Positions 33,606 through 45,134 of a stretch of 64,000 bases of DNA are shown here, one piece after another; position 1 is the stretch's first letter, and each line of letters begins with the position of its first letter. This DNA comes from Natrialbaceae archaeon AArc-T1-2. Its GTDB lineage: Archaea; Halobacteriota; Halobacteria; Halobacteriales; Natrialbaceae. Under the pieces are notes generated by a model. The model was not told the DNA's origin. It did no database searches and saw nothing but the letters and a program-made list of their open reading frames with translations. A program made the translations under genes and the position numbers. The DNA is taken from assembly GCF_030273315.1 (NCBI RefSeq), contig NZ_CP127174.1, forward strand, positions 2,108,001 through 2,172,000. Reading direction: 5' to 3'.

Positions 33606-33944
33606 ATGAAACAGGCCATCGTCGCACGCACCGACGTCGGAATGGGAGAGGGAAAGCTCGCCGCCCAGGTGGCACACGCCTCGCTGTCTGCCTACGAGAC
33701 GGCCGACGACCGCGCCCGGAGACGGTGGAAAGACGGCGGCCAGAAGAAGATCGTCCTGAAGGCGACGAGCGAGCGTGACCTCCACGAACTCTCGGAGCTG
33801 GCCGACCGCGAGGGGATTCCCAACGCCCTCGTCCGCGACGCCGGTCACACCCAGCTCGAGCCCGGCACCGTCACCGCGCTGGCGGTCGGGCCGGCCGACG
33901 AGCAGGCGGTCGATCGGGTGACCGGCGACCTCTCGTTGCTCTGA
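33606..33944 (+). CDS. pth2: Peptidyl-tRNA hydrolase Pth2
   Basis: The 112 residues match archaeal/eukaryotic Pth2: [30 protein letters not shown], with the [10 protein letters not shown] helix, [19 protein letters not shown], and [23 protein letters not shown] with the RDAGxTQ active-site segment. It recycles tRNA from prematurely released peptidyl-tRNA. Length is normal. Its stop abuts the stop of the convergent HAD/ECH gene. Confidence 0.95.
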   Translation: MKQAIVARTDVGMGEGKLAAQVAHASLSAYETADDRARRRWKDGGQKKIVLKATSERDLHELSELADREGIPNALVRDAGHTQLEPGTVTALAVGPADEQAVDRVTGDLSLL

Positions 33945-35816
33945 TCACCCGTCGTGCCGGCGCGACCACGCCGGATTCCGACCCTCGAGAAACGCCGTCA
34001 TCCCCTCCTGACCCGCCTCCGACTGCAGCGTCGTCGCGACGGTCTCCAGACAGTCCGCGAAGATCGGCTCGAGCAGCTCGTCTTCCATCCGGTTCCAGAC
34101 GCCCTTGATCGCGGCGACCGACTCGGGCGAGGCGGCGGTCGTCGCCAGGGCGAGTTCGCGTGCCACGTCCTCGATCTGGCCCTCGTCGACGACGTAGTTC
34201 ACGAGTCCGCGTTCCTCGGCTTCGGTACCCGAGAGTCGGTCGCCGGTGAACGCAAGCTCCATGAAGTCTTTCTTTCCGATCGCCGGCAGGCCGTAGGCCG
34301 GCGCGATCGGCGGAATCGCCCCGATGAGCGCCTCCGGAAGGCCGAGTTCGCTGTCTGGCGTCGCGACCGCTACGTCACAGACGACGATCAGCTCACAGCC
34401 TCCGCCCGTGGCGATCCCGTCGACGACGCCGATGGTCGGCTTCGAGTGCGTGCGAAGCTCCTCGACCGTCGGCCCGAGCACCTCCTGGAAGAACGCGGTC
34501 GCCTCGTCGTCGTCCGCCCAGCCGGCCATCTCGGCGATGTCGTCGCCTGCGGAGAACGCTCGACCGCTGCCCCGCAGGATCGTCGCCCGGACCGCCTCGT
34601 CTGCGTCGGCTCGCTCGAGCGCGCGGCGAAGGCCGAGCCAGCTCTCGCGATCGAGGGCGTTGAGCACGTCCGGGCGATCGAGGGTGACGACGGCCAGACA
34701 CTCCCGACGTTCGTAGCGGACGGTCCCGAACGTCGTCGCCTCGTAGTCCCACTGATGAAAACCCTCACCGGCGTCGAGTCCGGTCGTCCCCTCGGCGACC
34801 ATCGACGCGAGCAGCGGCGCTGGCTCTCTGTCTCCCGCTGCGAGCACCTCGCATACGCGGTCGAGCCCGTACTCGTCGGCGATCTCGAGGAGCCCTCGCG
34901 GCCAGCCCGCGCTCCGCACGGCGTCGTCGACGGCGTCTTCGGTGACGACGTCGGCTTCGAGCAGCCGTGTCGCCGCGTCGATCGCCGGTGCGAGGACGGC
35001 GAGCGGATCGACCTCGTACCGACGTTCACGCGGGATAGCGACCCGGTCGTCGCCGTCGTAGGTGTGAAACCCCTCGCCCGCGGTCACGCCATGGCGTCCC
35101 TCCTCGAGCAGCTCCTGCAGGATCGACGGAATAGACAGTTCGAGGCCCCGATCCCGTAGCGTCTCGACTCGCTCGACGACGGCGTCGATGCCAGCCGCGT
35201 CCAGCCGTTCACACGGCCCCGCCGGAATCCCGAGTCGACGGATCGCGGCGTCGATCGCCGCCGGCTCCGTCCCGGTCTCGACCTGCCGGGCCGCCTCGAG
35301 CCATACCGGGAGGAGGAGTCGTTCGAGCACCGAGGCCCGGAGCGGTCGGTCGACGGTCACCGTCGGAATCGCGGCGTCTGCAAACAGCGCCTCCATCGTC
35401 GCGACCGTCTCGTCGGCCGTTCGCTCGCTCCGACCGATCTCGACGAGGTCGGCGTCGACGAGCGGCCGTGTGAGTCGGAGCTCGACGACTCGTTCCAGAC
35501 GGTGTGCCGCCGGCACGCCCTCGTCGATGGTCTCGTCCGGGGCCACGGCCAGGATCGTCTCCGGGGATGCGAGGGAATCGATGCGCGCGAGGACGTCCGG
35601 TTCGCGCTCGCGAGCCGCGGCCGTCTCGACGACGACGTCGCCAGCCCGAACCGCCGCCTCGAGGGCCGTCGCTGTCGCGTCCGGCTCGTCCGTGCCGGGT
35701 GTGGTAACGTAAATCTCGTAGCCTGCCGTGGCGAGGTCTTCCGCGAGATCGGCTCCGCCCGCGTCGACCCCGACGATGGCGACGGCGTCGACGTCAGAAC
35801 TATTCGTCGTATGCAT
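33945..35816 (-). CDS. Fused 3-hydroxyacyl-CoA dehydrogenase-like / enoyl-CoA hydratase protein
   Basis: The 623 residues form an N-terminal HAD half (Rossmann plus two 3HCDH-like helical domains, residues ~1-360) and a C-terminal crotonase (residues ~365-623). The crotonase looks active: oxyanion loop GRAFSAGDDIAEM, GIATGGGCELIVVCD and GLPEALIGAIPP keep both catalytic Glu. The HAD half is degenerate: the dinucleotide loop is VGVDAGGADLA in place of GxGxxG, the usual NTSS is absent, and the HFFNP segment is replaced by LRLTRP (Arg114 at the catalytic His). It probably works only as an enoyl-CoA hydratase. ATG 35816 is preferred to GTG 35831. Confidence 0.85.
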   Translation of the reverse strand: MHTTNSSDVDAVAIVGVDAGGADLAEDLATAGYEIYVTTPGTDEPDATATALEAAVRAGDVVVETAAAREREPDVLARIDSLASPETILAVAPDETIDEGVPAAHRLERVVELRLTRPLVDADLVEIGRSERTADETVATMEALFADAAIPTVTVDRPLRASVLERLLLPVWLEAARQVETGTEPAAIDAAIRRLGIPAGPCERLDAAGIDAVVERVETLRDRGLELSIPSILQELLEEGRHGVTAGEGFHTYDGDDRVAIPRERRYEVDPLAVLAPAIDAATRLLEADVVTEDAVDDAVRSAGWPRGLLEIADEYGLDRVCEVLAAGDREPAPLLASMVAEGTTGLDAGEGFHQWDYEATTFGTVRYERRECLAVVTLDRPDVLNALDRESWLGLRRALERADADEAVRATILRGSGRAFSAGDDIAEMAGWADDDEATAFFQEVLGPTVEELRTHSKPTIGVVDGIATGGGCELIVVCDVAVATPDSELGLPEALIGAIPPIAPAYGLPAIGKKDFMELAFTGDRLSGTEAEERGLVNYVVDEGQIEDVARELALATTAASPESVAAIKGVWNRMEDELLEPIFADCLETVATTLQSEAGQEGMTAFLEGRNPAWSRRHDG

Positions 35817-35923
35817 GTAACTCGTGTACACTCGACAGTCGGAATCTGGTAAACGTTTTCACAACGCATTCGAGGCGGTAAACAGACTCGTGGTTTTATA
35901 TCTCCCAGTGTGGTAGATAACAT

Positions 35924-36697
35924 ATGGAAACGATTTCTCACCTCGGGCGGACGACCGCCTACGCCGAGGCCGATCGCGGGGGCGACAGACCCTCACTGCT
36001 TTTCGTACACGGCAGCGGGGCCAGCAACGCCGTCTGGAAATCCCAGCACCGACTGGCCGATCGGTTTCCCGTCGCTGCCCTCGATCTGAGTGGCCACGGC
36101 GAATCCGACGACATCGACGCGAGCCCGGGATACACGACGCTCGATGCCTACGCCGACGACGTCCTCGCAGTCGCCGAGGAAACCGACGCCCAGGTACTTG
36201 TGGGCAACTCGCTTGGCGGGGCCGTCGTCATGCATCTGTTACTCGAGCGCGGATACGCTCCCGACGCCGTCGTTCTGACCGGCACCGGCGCACGACTCGG
36301 CGTCCTCGAGGATCTTCTCCAGTGGCTCGAGTCGGACTTCGAGCGTGCACTCGCGTTTCTCCACGAAGATGGTCGGCTCTTTCACGATCCGGACCCACAG
36401 ATTCGAGAGCTGTCGATCGAGCGGATGCGCGAGACCGGTCAGGACGTCACCCATCGGGACTTCCTAACCTGTCACCGGTTCGACATACGCGATCGTCTCG
36501 GAGCGATCGACGTCCCCGTCCTCGCGATTTACGGCGAGCACGACCGGCTCACCCCGCCGTGGTACCACGAGTTCATCGTCGAGAACGTCGCGGACGGCAC
36601 TCTCGTCGAGGTCGACGACGCCGCCCACCTCGCGATGCTCGAACGGCCCGACGCGTTCAACGACGCCGTCGCGACGTTTCTCGACTCACGCGTCTAA
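35924..36697 (+). CDS. Alpha/beta-hydrolase
   Basis: The 257-residue hydrolase has LLFVHGSGASNAVW (oxyanion HGxG), ALDLSGHGESDD, the nucleophile elbow VLVGNSLGGAVVMHL (Ser), the acid in AIYGEHDRLTPP and the His in VDDAAHLAMLERPD. The triad is complete and the cap domain is helical. The substrate cannot be told; likely esters or acyl thioesters. It is divergent from the HAD/ECH gene and its promoter lies in the 107-bp gap (tggttttatatctccc, 35891-35906). Its stop overlaps the panB stop. Confidence 0.88.
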   Translation: METISHLGRTTAYAEADRGGDRPSLLFVHGSGASNAVWKSQHRLADRFPVAALDLSGHGESDDIDASPGYTTLDAYADDVLAVAEETDAQVLVGNSLGGAVVMHLLLERGYAPDAVVLTGTGARLGVLEDLLQWLESDFERALAFLHEDGRLFHDPDPQIRELSIERMRETGQDVTHRDFLTCHRFDIRDRLGAIDVPVLAIYGEHDRLTPPWYHEFIVENVADGTLVEVDDAAHLAMLERPDAFNDAVATFLDSRV

Positions 36698-37506
36698 TAG
36701 AGATCCTCGAGGTTGCCTTCCTCGTGACTGTGTTCGTCTGCCGGGAACGTCTCGCTCTCGACGGCGTCGACGTAGTCGTCGACGGCTTGTTTCATCTCGC
36801 CGCGAACGTCGCCGAACTGCTTCGAGAACGACGGCGACCACTCGCTGAGTCCGACCGCGTCGTTGAAAACGAGCACCTGTCCGTCGCAGTCAGGACCCGC
36901 CCCGATGCCGATCGTCGGGATCTCGAGCGCATCGGTCACCTCCGCTGCGAGGTTCGCGGGGACGTGCTCTAAGACGAGCGAGAACGCGCCGGCGTCCTCG
37001 TGAGCCCGGGCGAGCTCGAGGATGCGCTCGGCGGCTTCCTGGTCGGTCCCCTGGCGGGGGTAGCCGCCGTACTGGTTGACGTGCTGGGGGGTCAGCCCGA
37101 GGTGAGCCATCACCGGAATGCCAAGCTGGACCATCCGTTCGGTGAGGGAAACAGTGTGGGGGCCGCTCTCGAGTTTGACGGCCGCTGCACCTGCCTCCGT
37201 GAGCATTCGGCCGGCGTTGTGGATGCTCTCTTTTTCGTCGGCACCGTAGGAGAGAAAGGGCATGTCCGCGACGACCATCGCCTCGTCGGTCGCCCGGACG
37301 ACGGCTGCGGTGTGTCGTTCCATGTCCGCGACCGTAACGGGCAGGGTCGTCTCGTGACCGAGCGTCGTGTTGCCGACGCTGTCGCCGACGAGAATGACGT
37401 CGACGCCCGCCTCGTCGACGATCTCGGCCGTCGGCGCGTCGTAGGCCGTCAGCATCGTGATCGGTTCGTCGCCCGTTTTCGCCTGCAGGTCCCGCACCGT
37501 TACCAT
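36694..37506 (-). CDS. panB: 3-methyl-2-oxobutanoate hydroxymethyltransferase
   Basis: The 270 residues match PanB: MVTVRDLQAKTGDEPITMLTAYDAPTAEIVDEAGVDVILVGDSVGNTTLGHETTLPVTV (Mg-binding DS), MPFLSYG, AAAVKLESG, GIPVMAHLGLTPQHVNQYGGY, and VLEHVPANLAAEVTDALEIPTIGIGAG with the catalytic Glu. It adds a hydroxymethyl group from methylene-tetrahydro(methano)pterin to 2-oxoisovalerate, the first step to pantoate and CoA. The ATG at 37506 is fixed by the family N-terminus. The C-terminal tail is acidic with His. Confidence 0.93.
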   Translation of the reverse strand: MVTVRDLQAKTGDEPITMLTAYDAPTAEIVDEAGVDVILVGDSVGNTTLGHETTLPVTVADMERHTAAVVRATDEAMVVADMPFLSYGADEKESIHNAGRMLTEAGAAAVKLESGPHTVSLTERMVQLGIPVMAHLGLTPQHVNQYGGYPRQGTDQEAAERILELARAHEDAGAFSLVLEHVPANLAAEVTDALEIPTIGIGAGPDCDGQVLVFNDAVGLSEWSPSFSKQFGDVRGEMKQAVDDYVDAVESETFPADEHSHEEGNLEDLY

Positions 37507-37620
37507 ACCACCACGTCCGGCCCGGTGGGTAATCCGTGCTACGGTCTCGCGTCGGGCTCGAGATCGTGATCGAGAGCGACATGCCGACGCGAACGCGAAG
37601 GGAGAAAACGGCGGGCTTAA

Positions 37621-39960
<2,340 letters not shown>

Positions 39961-39975
39961 CGAGGTGATGCTACT

Positions 39976-42432
39976 ATGAGCTCAGACGTACCCGATCCGA
40001 CCGACGTCGAGGCACGAGCAGTAGAGAACGTCCGCATCGAGGACGAGATGGAACAGAGCTACATCGACTACGCGATGAGCGTCATCGCAGGTCGTGCGCT
40101 CCCGCGGGTCGAAGACGGTCTGAAGCCGGTTCACCGGCGCATCCTCTATGCGATGGGCGAGATGGGCGTCACGAGCGGTTCCTCCCACCGGAAGTCCTCG
40201 TCGATCGTCGGCGAGACGATGGGTGATTACCACCCACACGGCGATCAGGCGATTTACGACACGCTCGTCCGGATGGCTCAGGACTTCTCGATGCGTCACC
40301 CGCTCGTCGACGGCCAGGGCAACTTCGGTTCGATGGACGGCGACCCGCCCGCGGCCCAGCGATACACCGAGGCCCGGATGGCACCGATCGCCGAAGAACT
40401 GCTCGAGGACATCGAGAAAGATACCGTCGACTTCTCTGCGAACTACGACGACCGGCTGCAAGAACCCGACGTGCTCCCTGCGGCCTTCCCGAACCTGCTC
40501 GTCAACGGCTCCTCGGGGATCGCCGTCGGGATGTCGACGAACATCCCGCCGCACAACCTCGGAGAGGTGATCGACGCGACGATCGAACTCATCGACGACC
40601 CCGACGCGACCGTCGAAGACCTGATGGACCACGTCACGGGTCCGGACTTCCCGACGGGCGCGAACATCGTCGGTCGGGACGCCATCTACAACGCCTACAA
40701 GACTGGCCGCGGCCGTATCCGGGTCAGAGCCGAGTACGAACTCGAGGAGTGGAAAAACGGTCGGGAACGCATCGTCGTCACCGAACTTCCGTTCCAGGCC
40801 AACAAGGCCCGGCTGGTCGAACGCATCGCCGAGGACGTTACCGAGGGCGACCTCGAGGGCATCTCCGACCTGCGCGACGAGTCCGACCGCGACGGCGTCC
40901 GTATCGTCATCGAACTCAAACGCGGCGCGAACGCCGATGTCGTCGAGAACAAGCTCTTAGAGAGTCGCCTCGAGCGGACGTTCGGGGTCATCACCCTCGC
41001 GCTGGTCGACGGCCAGCCTCAGGTCCTCTCGCTGAAGGAAACGCTCGAGGAGTACGTCGCTCACCGCCGAGAGGTCGTTCGCCGACGAAGCGAGTACGAA
41101 CTCGCCGAGGCCGAAGACCGCGCACACATCCTCGAGGGGCGGCTCAAAGCCGTCGAGAACGCCGAAGATGTCGTCGAGCTGATTCGCGATAGCGAGACCA
41201 GATCCGACGCGAAGACGGCCCTGCGGGACGTATACGGATTCTCGGCCGATCAGGCGGATCACATCGTCCGGATGCAACTCGGCAGTCTCACCTCGATGGA
41301 GGCCGCCGAGATCGAAGCCGAGTACGACGACGTCCAGGCGGAGATCGAACGCCTGACCGAGATCTTAGAGAGCGAACAGGAGCTACTCGAGGTGATCAAA
41401 GCCGAACTCCGCGAGGTCAAAGCCGAGTACGCCGACGAACGGCGAACCTCGATCCTCGAAGACGAGGGGACGGTGACTCACGAGGACCTCATTCCCGAGG
41501 AGGATGTCGTCGTCGTCATGACCGAAGACGACTACGTCAAACGGATGCCTGCTTCGCAGTTCGATCCGCAGGGTCGAGGCGGCAAGGGTATCATCGGCGC
41601 GGACGTCAAATCGGGCGATCGCGTGACGAGCGTCTTCCGGGCGAACACCCACGACTACCTGTTGTGTTTCACCAACCAGGGTACCGTCTACCAGCTCAAG
41701 ACCTACGAGATCCCCGAGATGAGCCGCACCGCTCGTGGGAAGTCCGCGGTCAACCTGCTCGACCTCGAGGATGACGAGGAGATCACGGCCATCGTCGACA
41801 CCGACGCCGTAGACGCCGAGGAGTACGTGACGATGGTCACACAGGATGGCTACGTCAAACGGACGGCCGGCGAGGAGTTCGAGAATATTCTCTCGACGGG
41901 GATCATCGCCGCCAGTCTCGGAGACGACGACGAACTCGTCGACGTCGAGGTCACCGACGGCTCACAGGATCTCGTGATCGCGACGGAAGGCGGGATGACG
42001 ATCCGCTTCGACGAGTCCGAGGTCCGGGCGATGGGTCGCAACGCACGCGGGGTCAACGGTATCAAACTCGAAGACGGCGACGCCGTCGCCGGACTGGTCG
42101 CGACCGAGGAAGGCGACGGCCGGGCCTTGCTTACGGTGACCCGAAACGGCTACGGCAAACGGACGCCACTGTCGGCCTACAGCAGTCAGTCCCGGTACGG
42201 CAAGGGGCTGATCGACATCAAAACAGACGGCCGAAACGGTCCGGTGACCGACGTCAAAGCCGTCACGGTCGGAGACCACCTCGTGATAATGTCCGAAGAG
42301 GGTCAGATCATGCGAACTCGAGCGGACGAGATCTCGAGCGTGGGCCGAAACACGATGGGCGTGACAGTGATGGACGTCGCAGACGGCGATGCGGTTGCAA
42401 GCGTCGACGTGTTGCCAGCCGGGGACGACTGA
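39976..42432 (+). CDS. gyrA: DNA gyrase subunit A
   Basis: The 818-residue protein has the breakage-reunion domain ([73 protein letters not shown]) with catalytic Tyr130 in [11 protein letters not shown] coiled-coil gate and the six-bladed C-terminal DNA-wrapping domain follow, with the GyrA box-like QGRGGKGI at ~residue 535. The residue matching E. coli Ser83 is Gln91 (HGDQAIYD). It forms an A2B2 gyrase with GyrB. A nested dyad element begins at its stop codon. Confidence 0.97.
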   Translation: MSSDVPDPTDVEARAVENVRIEDEMEQSYIDYAMSVIAGRALPRVEDGLKPVHRRILYAMGEMGVTSGSSHRKSSSIVGETMGDYHPHGDQAIYDTLVRMAQDFSMRHPLVDGQGNFGSMDGDPPAAQRYTEARMAPIAEELLEDIEKDTVDFSANYDDRLQEPDVLPAAFPNLLVNGSSGIAVGMSTNIPPHNLGEVIDATIELIDDPDATVEDLMDHVTGPDFPTGANIVGRDAIYNAYKTGRGRIRVRAEYELEEWKNGRERIVVTELPFQANKARLVERIAEDVTEGDLEGISDLRDESDRDGVRIVIELKRGANADVVENKLLESRLERTFGVITLALVDGQPQVLSLKETLEEYVAHRREVVRRRSEYELAEAEDRAHILEGRLKAVENAEDVVELIRDSETRSDAKTALRDVYGFSADQADHIVRMQLGSLTSMEAAEIEAEYDDVQAEIERLTEILESEQELLEVIKAELREVKAEYADERRTSILEDEGTVTHEDLIPEEDVVVVMTEDDYVKRMPASQFDPQGRGGKGIIGADVKSGDRVTSVFRANTHDYLLCFTNQGTVYQLKTYEIPEMSRTARGKSAVNLLDLEDDEEITAIVDTDAVDAEEYVTMVTQDGYVKRTAGEEFENILSTGIIAASLGDDDELVDVEVTDGSQDLVIATEGGMTIRFDESEVRAMGRNARGVNGIKLEDGDAVAGLVATEEGDGRALLTVTRNGYGKRTPLSAYSSQSRYGKGLIDIKTDGRNGPVTDVKAVTVGDHLVIMSEEGQIMRTRADEISSVGRNTMGVTVMDVADGDAVASVDVLPAGDD

Positions 42433-42512
42433 TACGGACCGTTGTCCGTCTGTCCCGGCGCAACCGCGACCGTTCTGCGGTTGCACCGGTGCATCGGTAC
42501 AGCAATCCGTAT
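42432..42512. repeat. Nested dyad/stem-loop element, copy 2
   Basis: The order of arms is ATACGGA (42432-42438), 2 nt, GTTGT (42441-42445), 9 nt, CCGGCGCAACCG (42455-42466), 11-nt loop, CGGTTGCACCGG (42478-42489), 9 nt, ACAGC (42499-42503), 2 nt, TCCGTAT (42506-42512). The outer 7-bp stem is perfect, the 5-bp stem has one G-U, and the 12-bp stem has one mismatch. The layout matches copy 1 (7588-7669). It lies between gyrA and a convergent regulator gene. Confidence 0.75.
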
Positions 42513-42571
42513 GACGTCAGTATGTTCCCGGCGATGGCGTCTCCTGTTTCGTCTTCGTTCGGCTCCGGATT

Positions 42572-43105
42572 CTAGTGAGTGGCTTCCTCTGCGGGAGCGA
42601 CCATGTCGTCGATCCGCAGGATCAACACGTTGTTCGTGTCGTCCTTTCCGTCGACGGTTCCCTCGATGACGAGTTTCGAAAGCGGCGTGGGACCGACGAC
42701 GACGTCGTCGCCCTCGCTGATGTCGCTCGTCGACCCCTGAATGTGAACCTCAGCACGACAGAGCTCGGGGTGGTGAACGCTCGAGAGGTCGATCTCTTCG
42801 ACGATAACGTCTTGTACCGGCTCGCCCTCGTGTTCAAGGGGTACCGAGGCGGGGTCGTCCATCCGCTGGATCTCGAGAGCCTCGTAGGCTGCTGCCGTGG
42901 GTTTGTAGCCGCCTTTCGGGCCAGGTACACCCTCGACGAGCTGGAGGGCCTTGAGACTCTGCATCTGGTTGCGGATCGTCCCCGGGTTACGATCGACCTG
43001 TTCGGCGATGTCTTCGCCTTTGATCGCGTCCTCGGACTCTTTGTGCAGGTTCGTGAGTGCGCGCAGGATTTTCTTCTGGCTCGGGGTGAGTTCGATCGAA
43101 GACAT
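42572..43105 (-). CDS. HTH transcriptional regulator (Rrf2/TrmB-like winged helix)
   Basis: The 177 residues have a winged helix at 1-75 (IELTPSQKKILRALTNLHKESEDAIKGEDIAEQVDRNPGTIRNQMQSLKALQLVEGVPGPKGGYKPT), resembling Rrf2/COG2524-type regulators. A C-terminal beta-rich domain (VQDVIVEEIDLSSVHHPELCRAEVHIQG...) contains no CBS motif and ends in an acidic tail. The C-domain may bind a small ligand or metal. A BoxA-like GGTTTAAGG sits about 26 bp before the ATG at 43105. The regulon is unknown. It converges on gyrA. Confidence 0.82.
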   Translation of the reverse strand: MSSIELTPSQKKILRALTNLHKESEDAIKGEDIAEQVDRNPGTIRNQMQSLKALQLVEGVPGPKGGYKPTAAAYEALEIQRMDDPASVPLEHEGEPVQDVIVEEIDLSSVHHPELCRAEVHIQGSTSDISEGDDVVVGPTPLSKLVIEGTVDGKDDTNNVLILRIDDMVAPAEEATH

Positions 43106-43277
43106 GGTGTGACATTCGTCGTTGCTTTCCTTAAACCCGGTGGGTTGGCCATCCGTTTCGCTCGCGTTTGACAGTCACACCGGGGGCGGTCGTAAACGAT
43201 CTTTCGGGTATGACGACGGGAACGGTCGGTTCGTTCACGAACAGTATGACACACTGGCGGTATCTTCTCGGGTGGTG

Positions 43278-44210
43278 TCAGCCGATCAGCAGTCCCTCGA
43301 GAACGACGTCCGTAAAGACGTCCTCGAGCAGGAACATGAGAACGAAACCGAGGGCGAACGTCGCGGTGGTCGTCCGGGTGAGGGCGGCCTCGGCGTCGAA
43401 CCGGATGAGTTCTGCGACCTCGATGAGCACCTGCAGGATGGCACCGATCGCGATCGCGAAGAACAACACCGCGAGCAGGTTCGACTGGGCGAAGCTGCCG
43501 ATCCAGCCGCCGAGGATGACGGGACCACCGGCGATGACCCCCATCGCGGCGAAGTGACGAAGCGGCGGCGTCGTCCGTTCGCGAGCGACTGCGGCGACGA
43601 CGGTCGGCCCTTCCATGACGTTGTGCATCACGAACGCCAGGACGAGCAACGTGAGCAACGTCGCGTCTCCCTGGATGTACGCGACGCCGATTCCGAGCCC
43701 CTCGCCGATGCTGTGTAGCCCGAGCGCGAGGGCGACGAGGTAGGCGATCTCGAGGCCGCTTTTTTCCGCCGACGCCATGGTTCGCTGTCGCCACCTGCTC
43801 ACGGCGTACATGACGGCGAACGTGCCGCCGATGCCGAGAGCCGCCGCCGCGACGGCCATCATCGTGTGTTCGACCTCGACGCCATAGTCGAAGATCATGT
43901 CCTCGGTCATCTCGACGGCGATAAACGCGAGCACACCCGCCGCTAACGCGAGAAACGCGTGCAGGTAGCGGGTGTCGAGTTCCCGGATGAACGGAAACCA
44001 GAGCATCCCGATCGCGACCGGAACGATACCTGCGATCGCACCGATGACCGTCAGCATCCAGACGATCTCGAGCATGCTCGCGTCTTCGACCGACGCCAGA
44101 TCGCCAAACGGCGAGGTCAGATAGAGCACGCCGAAGACCGCGAGCAAGATCACGACGGGACCGATCGCGAGCATCCAGCGGGGGAGTTCGTACAGGGACC
44201 GACTCGTCAT
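43278..44210 (-). CDS. ZIP-family divalent metal transporter
   Basis: The 310-residue protein has about eight helices. Metal ligands are visible in LALGLHSIGEGLGIGVAY (HxxxE) and FVMHNVMEGPTVVAA (HNxxEG), the helix 4/5 binuclear site of ZIP transporters. It imports Zn2+, Mn2+ or Fe2+ into the cytoplasm. An extra N-terminal pair of helices precedes the core. A palindrome of the DtxR-box type lies upstream (44267-44282), and a DtxR-type regulator gene follows on the upstream side. Together these indicate metal-dependent control. Confidence 0.9.
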   Translation of the reverse strand: MTSRSLYELPRWMLAIGPVVILLAVFGVLYLTSPFGDLASVEDASMLEIVWMLTVIGAIAGIVPVAIGMLWFPFIRELDTRYLHAFLALAAGVLAFIAVEMTEDMIFDYGVEVEHTMMAVAAAALGIGGTFAVMYAVSRWRQRTMASAEKSGLEIAYLVALALGLHSIGEGLGIGVAYIQGDATLLTLLVLAFVMHNVMEGPTVVAAVARERTTPPLRHFAAMGVIAGGPVILGGWIGSFAQSNLLAVLFFAIAIGAILQVLIEVAELIRFDAEAALTRTTTATFALGFVLMFLLEDVFTDVVLEGLLIG

Positions 44211-44266
44211 CGTCTCTCGGCACCTCCAGTCGTTTCAGGGACGAAATTCTCTCTCATCGAATACTA

Positions 44267-44282
44267 TTTAGAGGCATCTAAA
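44267..44282. promoter_or_regulatory. Putative DtxR-type operator of the ZIP gene
   Basis: TTTAGAGGCATCTAAA has perfect 6-bp arms. It is directly next to a TATA-like element (reverse strand TATAAG at 44284-44289), 57-72 bp before the ZIP ATG. It is therefore between TATA and the predicted start of transcription, a repressing position. Almost the same palindrome precedes the DtxR gene. Confidence 0.6.
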
Positions 44283-44367
44283 CTTATAGCTTTTCCCCCA
44301 AATATAGAGATAGAGTCCATCTAATCCGGTGGTCGGAACGAGTACGACCACCCGGCGACGGCTGCAT

Positions 44368-45048
44368 CTACGATTCGGCTTCAGCCGGTCGCGCGACGCG
44401 GACGTGATGGGCGACGCCTTCGGGGAGCGAGACCGTGTCGTCCGTGCTCGTTGGCCGTGCCGTCACCATGCCAAACGGTGCGACCTCGACGATCTCGAGT
44501 TCGACGTCGGGCTCGACGCCGTGGTCGGCGAGATACGAGAGCACGTCGGGATCGTGGTCGGCGACTTCCTCGACGAGGACGACGTCACCCTCCGAAAACT
44601 GCGTGATCGACTCGCCCGCCGACCGCTCCGGCGGCTCGAGGTCGGCCCCCGGGATCGGCGAGCCGTGTGGGTCGACGTCGGGATCGTCGAGTGCCGCGGC
44701 GACCCGTTCCTCGAAATCCTCGCTGATGTGGTGTTCGAGCCGGTCTGCCTCCTCGTGGACCTCCGACCAGTCGTAATCGAGGTGCTCGGTGAGGTAGGAC
44801 TCGAGCAGCCGGTGGTGACGCACTACCTCGAGTGCGACCGTCTCGCCCTCGTCGGTCAGCGTCACGCCACGGTACTTCTCGCGGTCGACGAGCCCCCGTT
44901 CCTCGAGCTTCTCGAGCATGCTGGTGACGGTCGGCGACGTGACCGCGAGCTCCTCGGCGATCTCGGACGTCTTGATCCGGTTGTCCGAGTCCTGCTGGAG
45001 CCGGTAGATGGTCTTGAGGTAGTCTTCCATCACGTCGCTCAGCATCAT
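44368..45048 (-). CDS. DtxR/MntR-family metal-dependent transcriptional regulator
   Basis: The 226 residues form a winged helix (MLSDVMEDYLKTIYRLQQDSDNRIKTSEIAEELAVTSPTVTSMLEKLEERGLVDREKYRGVTLTDEG). The dimerisation and metal-binding domain includes HRLLESYLTEHLDYDWSEVHEEADRLEHHISEDFEERV, whose His/Glu/Asp residues match DtxR metal sites. A C-terminal FeoA/SH3-like domain (ITQFSEGDVVLVEEVADHDPDVLSYLADHGVEPDVELEIVEVAPFG) follows. It represses uptake genes when loaded with Mn2+ or Fe2+. A matching palindrome overlaps its own promoter and another one serves the adjacent ZIP gene. Confidence 0.92.
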   Translation of the reverse strand: MMLSDVMEDYLKTIYRLQQDSDNRIKTSEIAEELAVTSPTVTSMLEKLEERGLVDREKYRGVTLTDEGETVALEVVRHHRLLESYLTEHLDYDWSEVHEEADRLEHHISEDFEERVAAALDDPDVDPHGSPIPGADLEPPERSAGESITQFSEGDVVLVEEVADHDPDVLSYLADHGVEPDVELEIVEVAPFGMVTARPTSTDDTVSLPEGVAHHVRVARPAEAES

Positions 45049-45059
45049 CGTATCTCGAG

Positions 45060-45075
45060 TTTAGTGGCGTCTAAC
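45060..45075. promoter_or_regulatory. Putative DtxR-type operator of the regulator gene
   Basis: TTTAGTGGCGTCTAAC matches the ZIP-gene palindrome at 13 of 16 positions. It is 12-27 bp before the DtxR ATG at 45048, over the expected core promoter, which suggests autoregulation. Confidence 0.55.
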
Positions 45076-45134
45076 CCTAAAGGTTCCGTCGTCGATCGTG
45101 GCGTCGAGCCGGAGGATCTTTCTCCCAACGGCTC

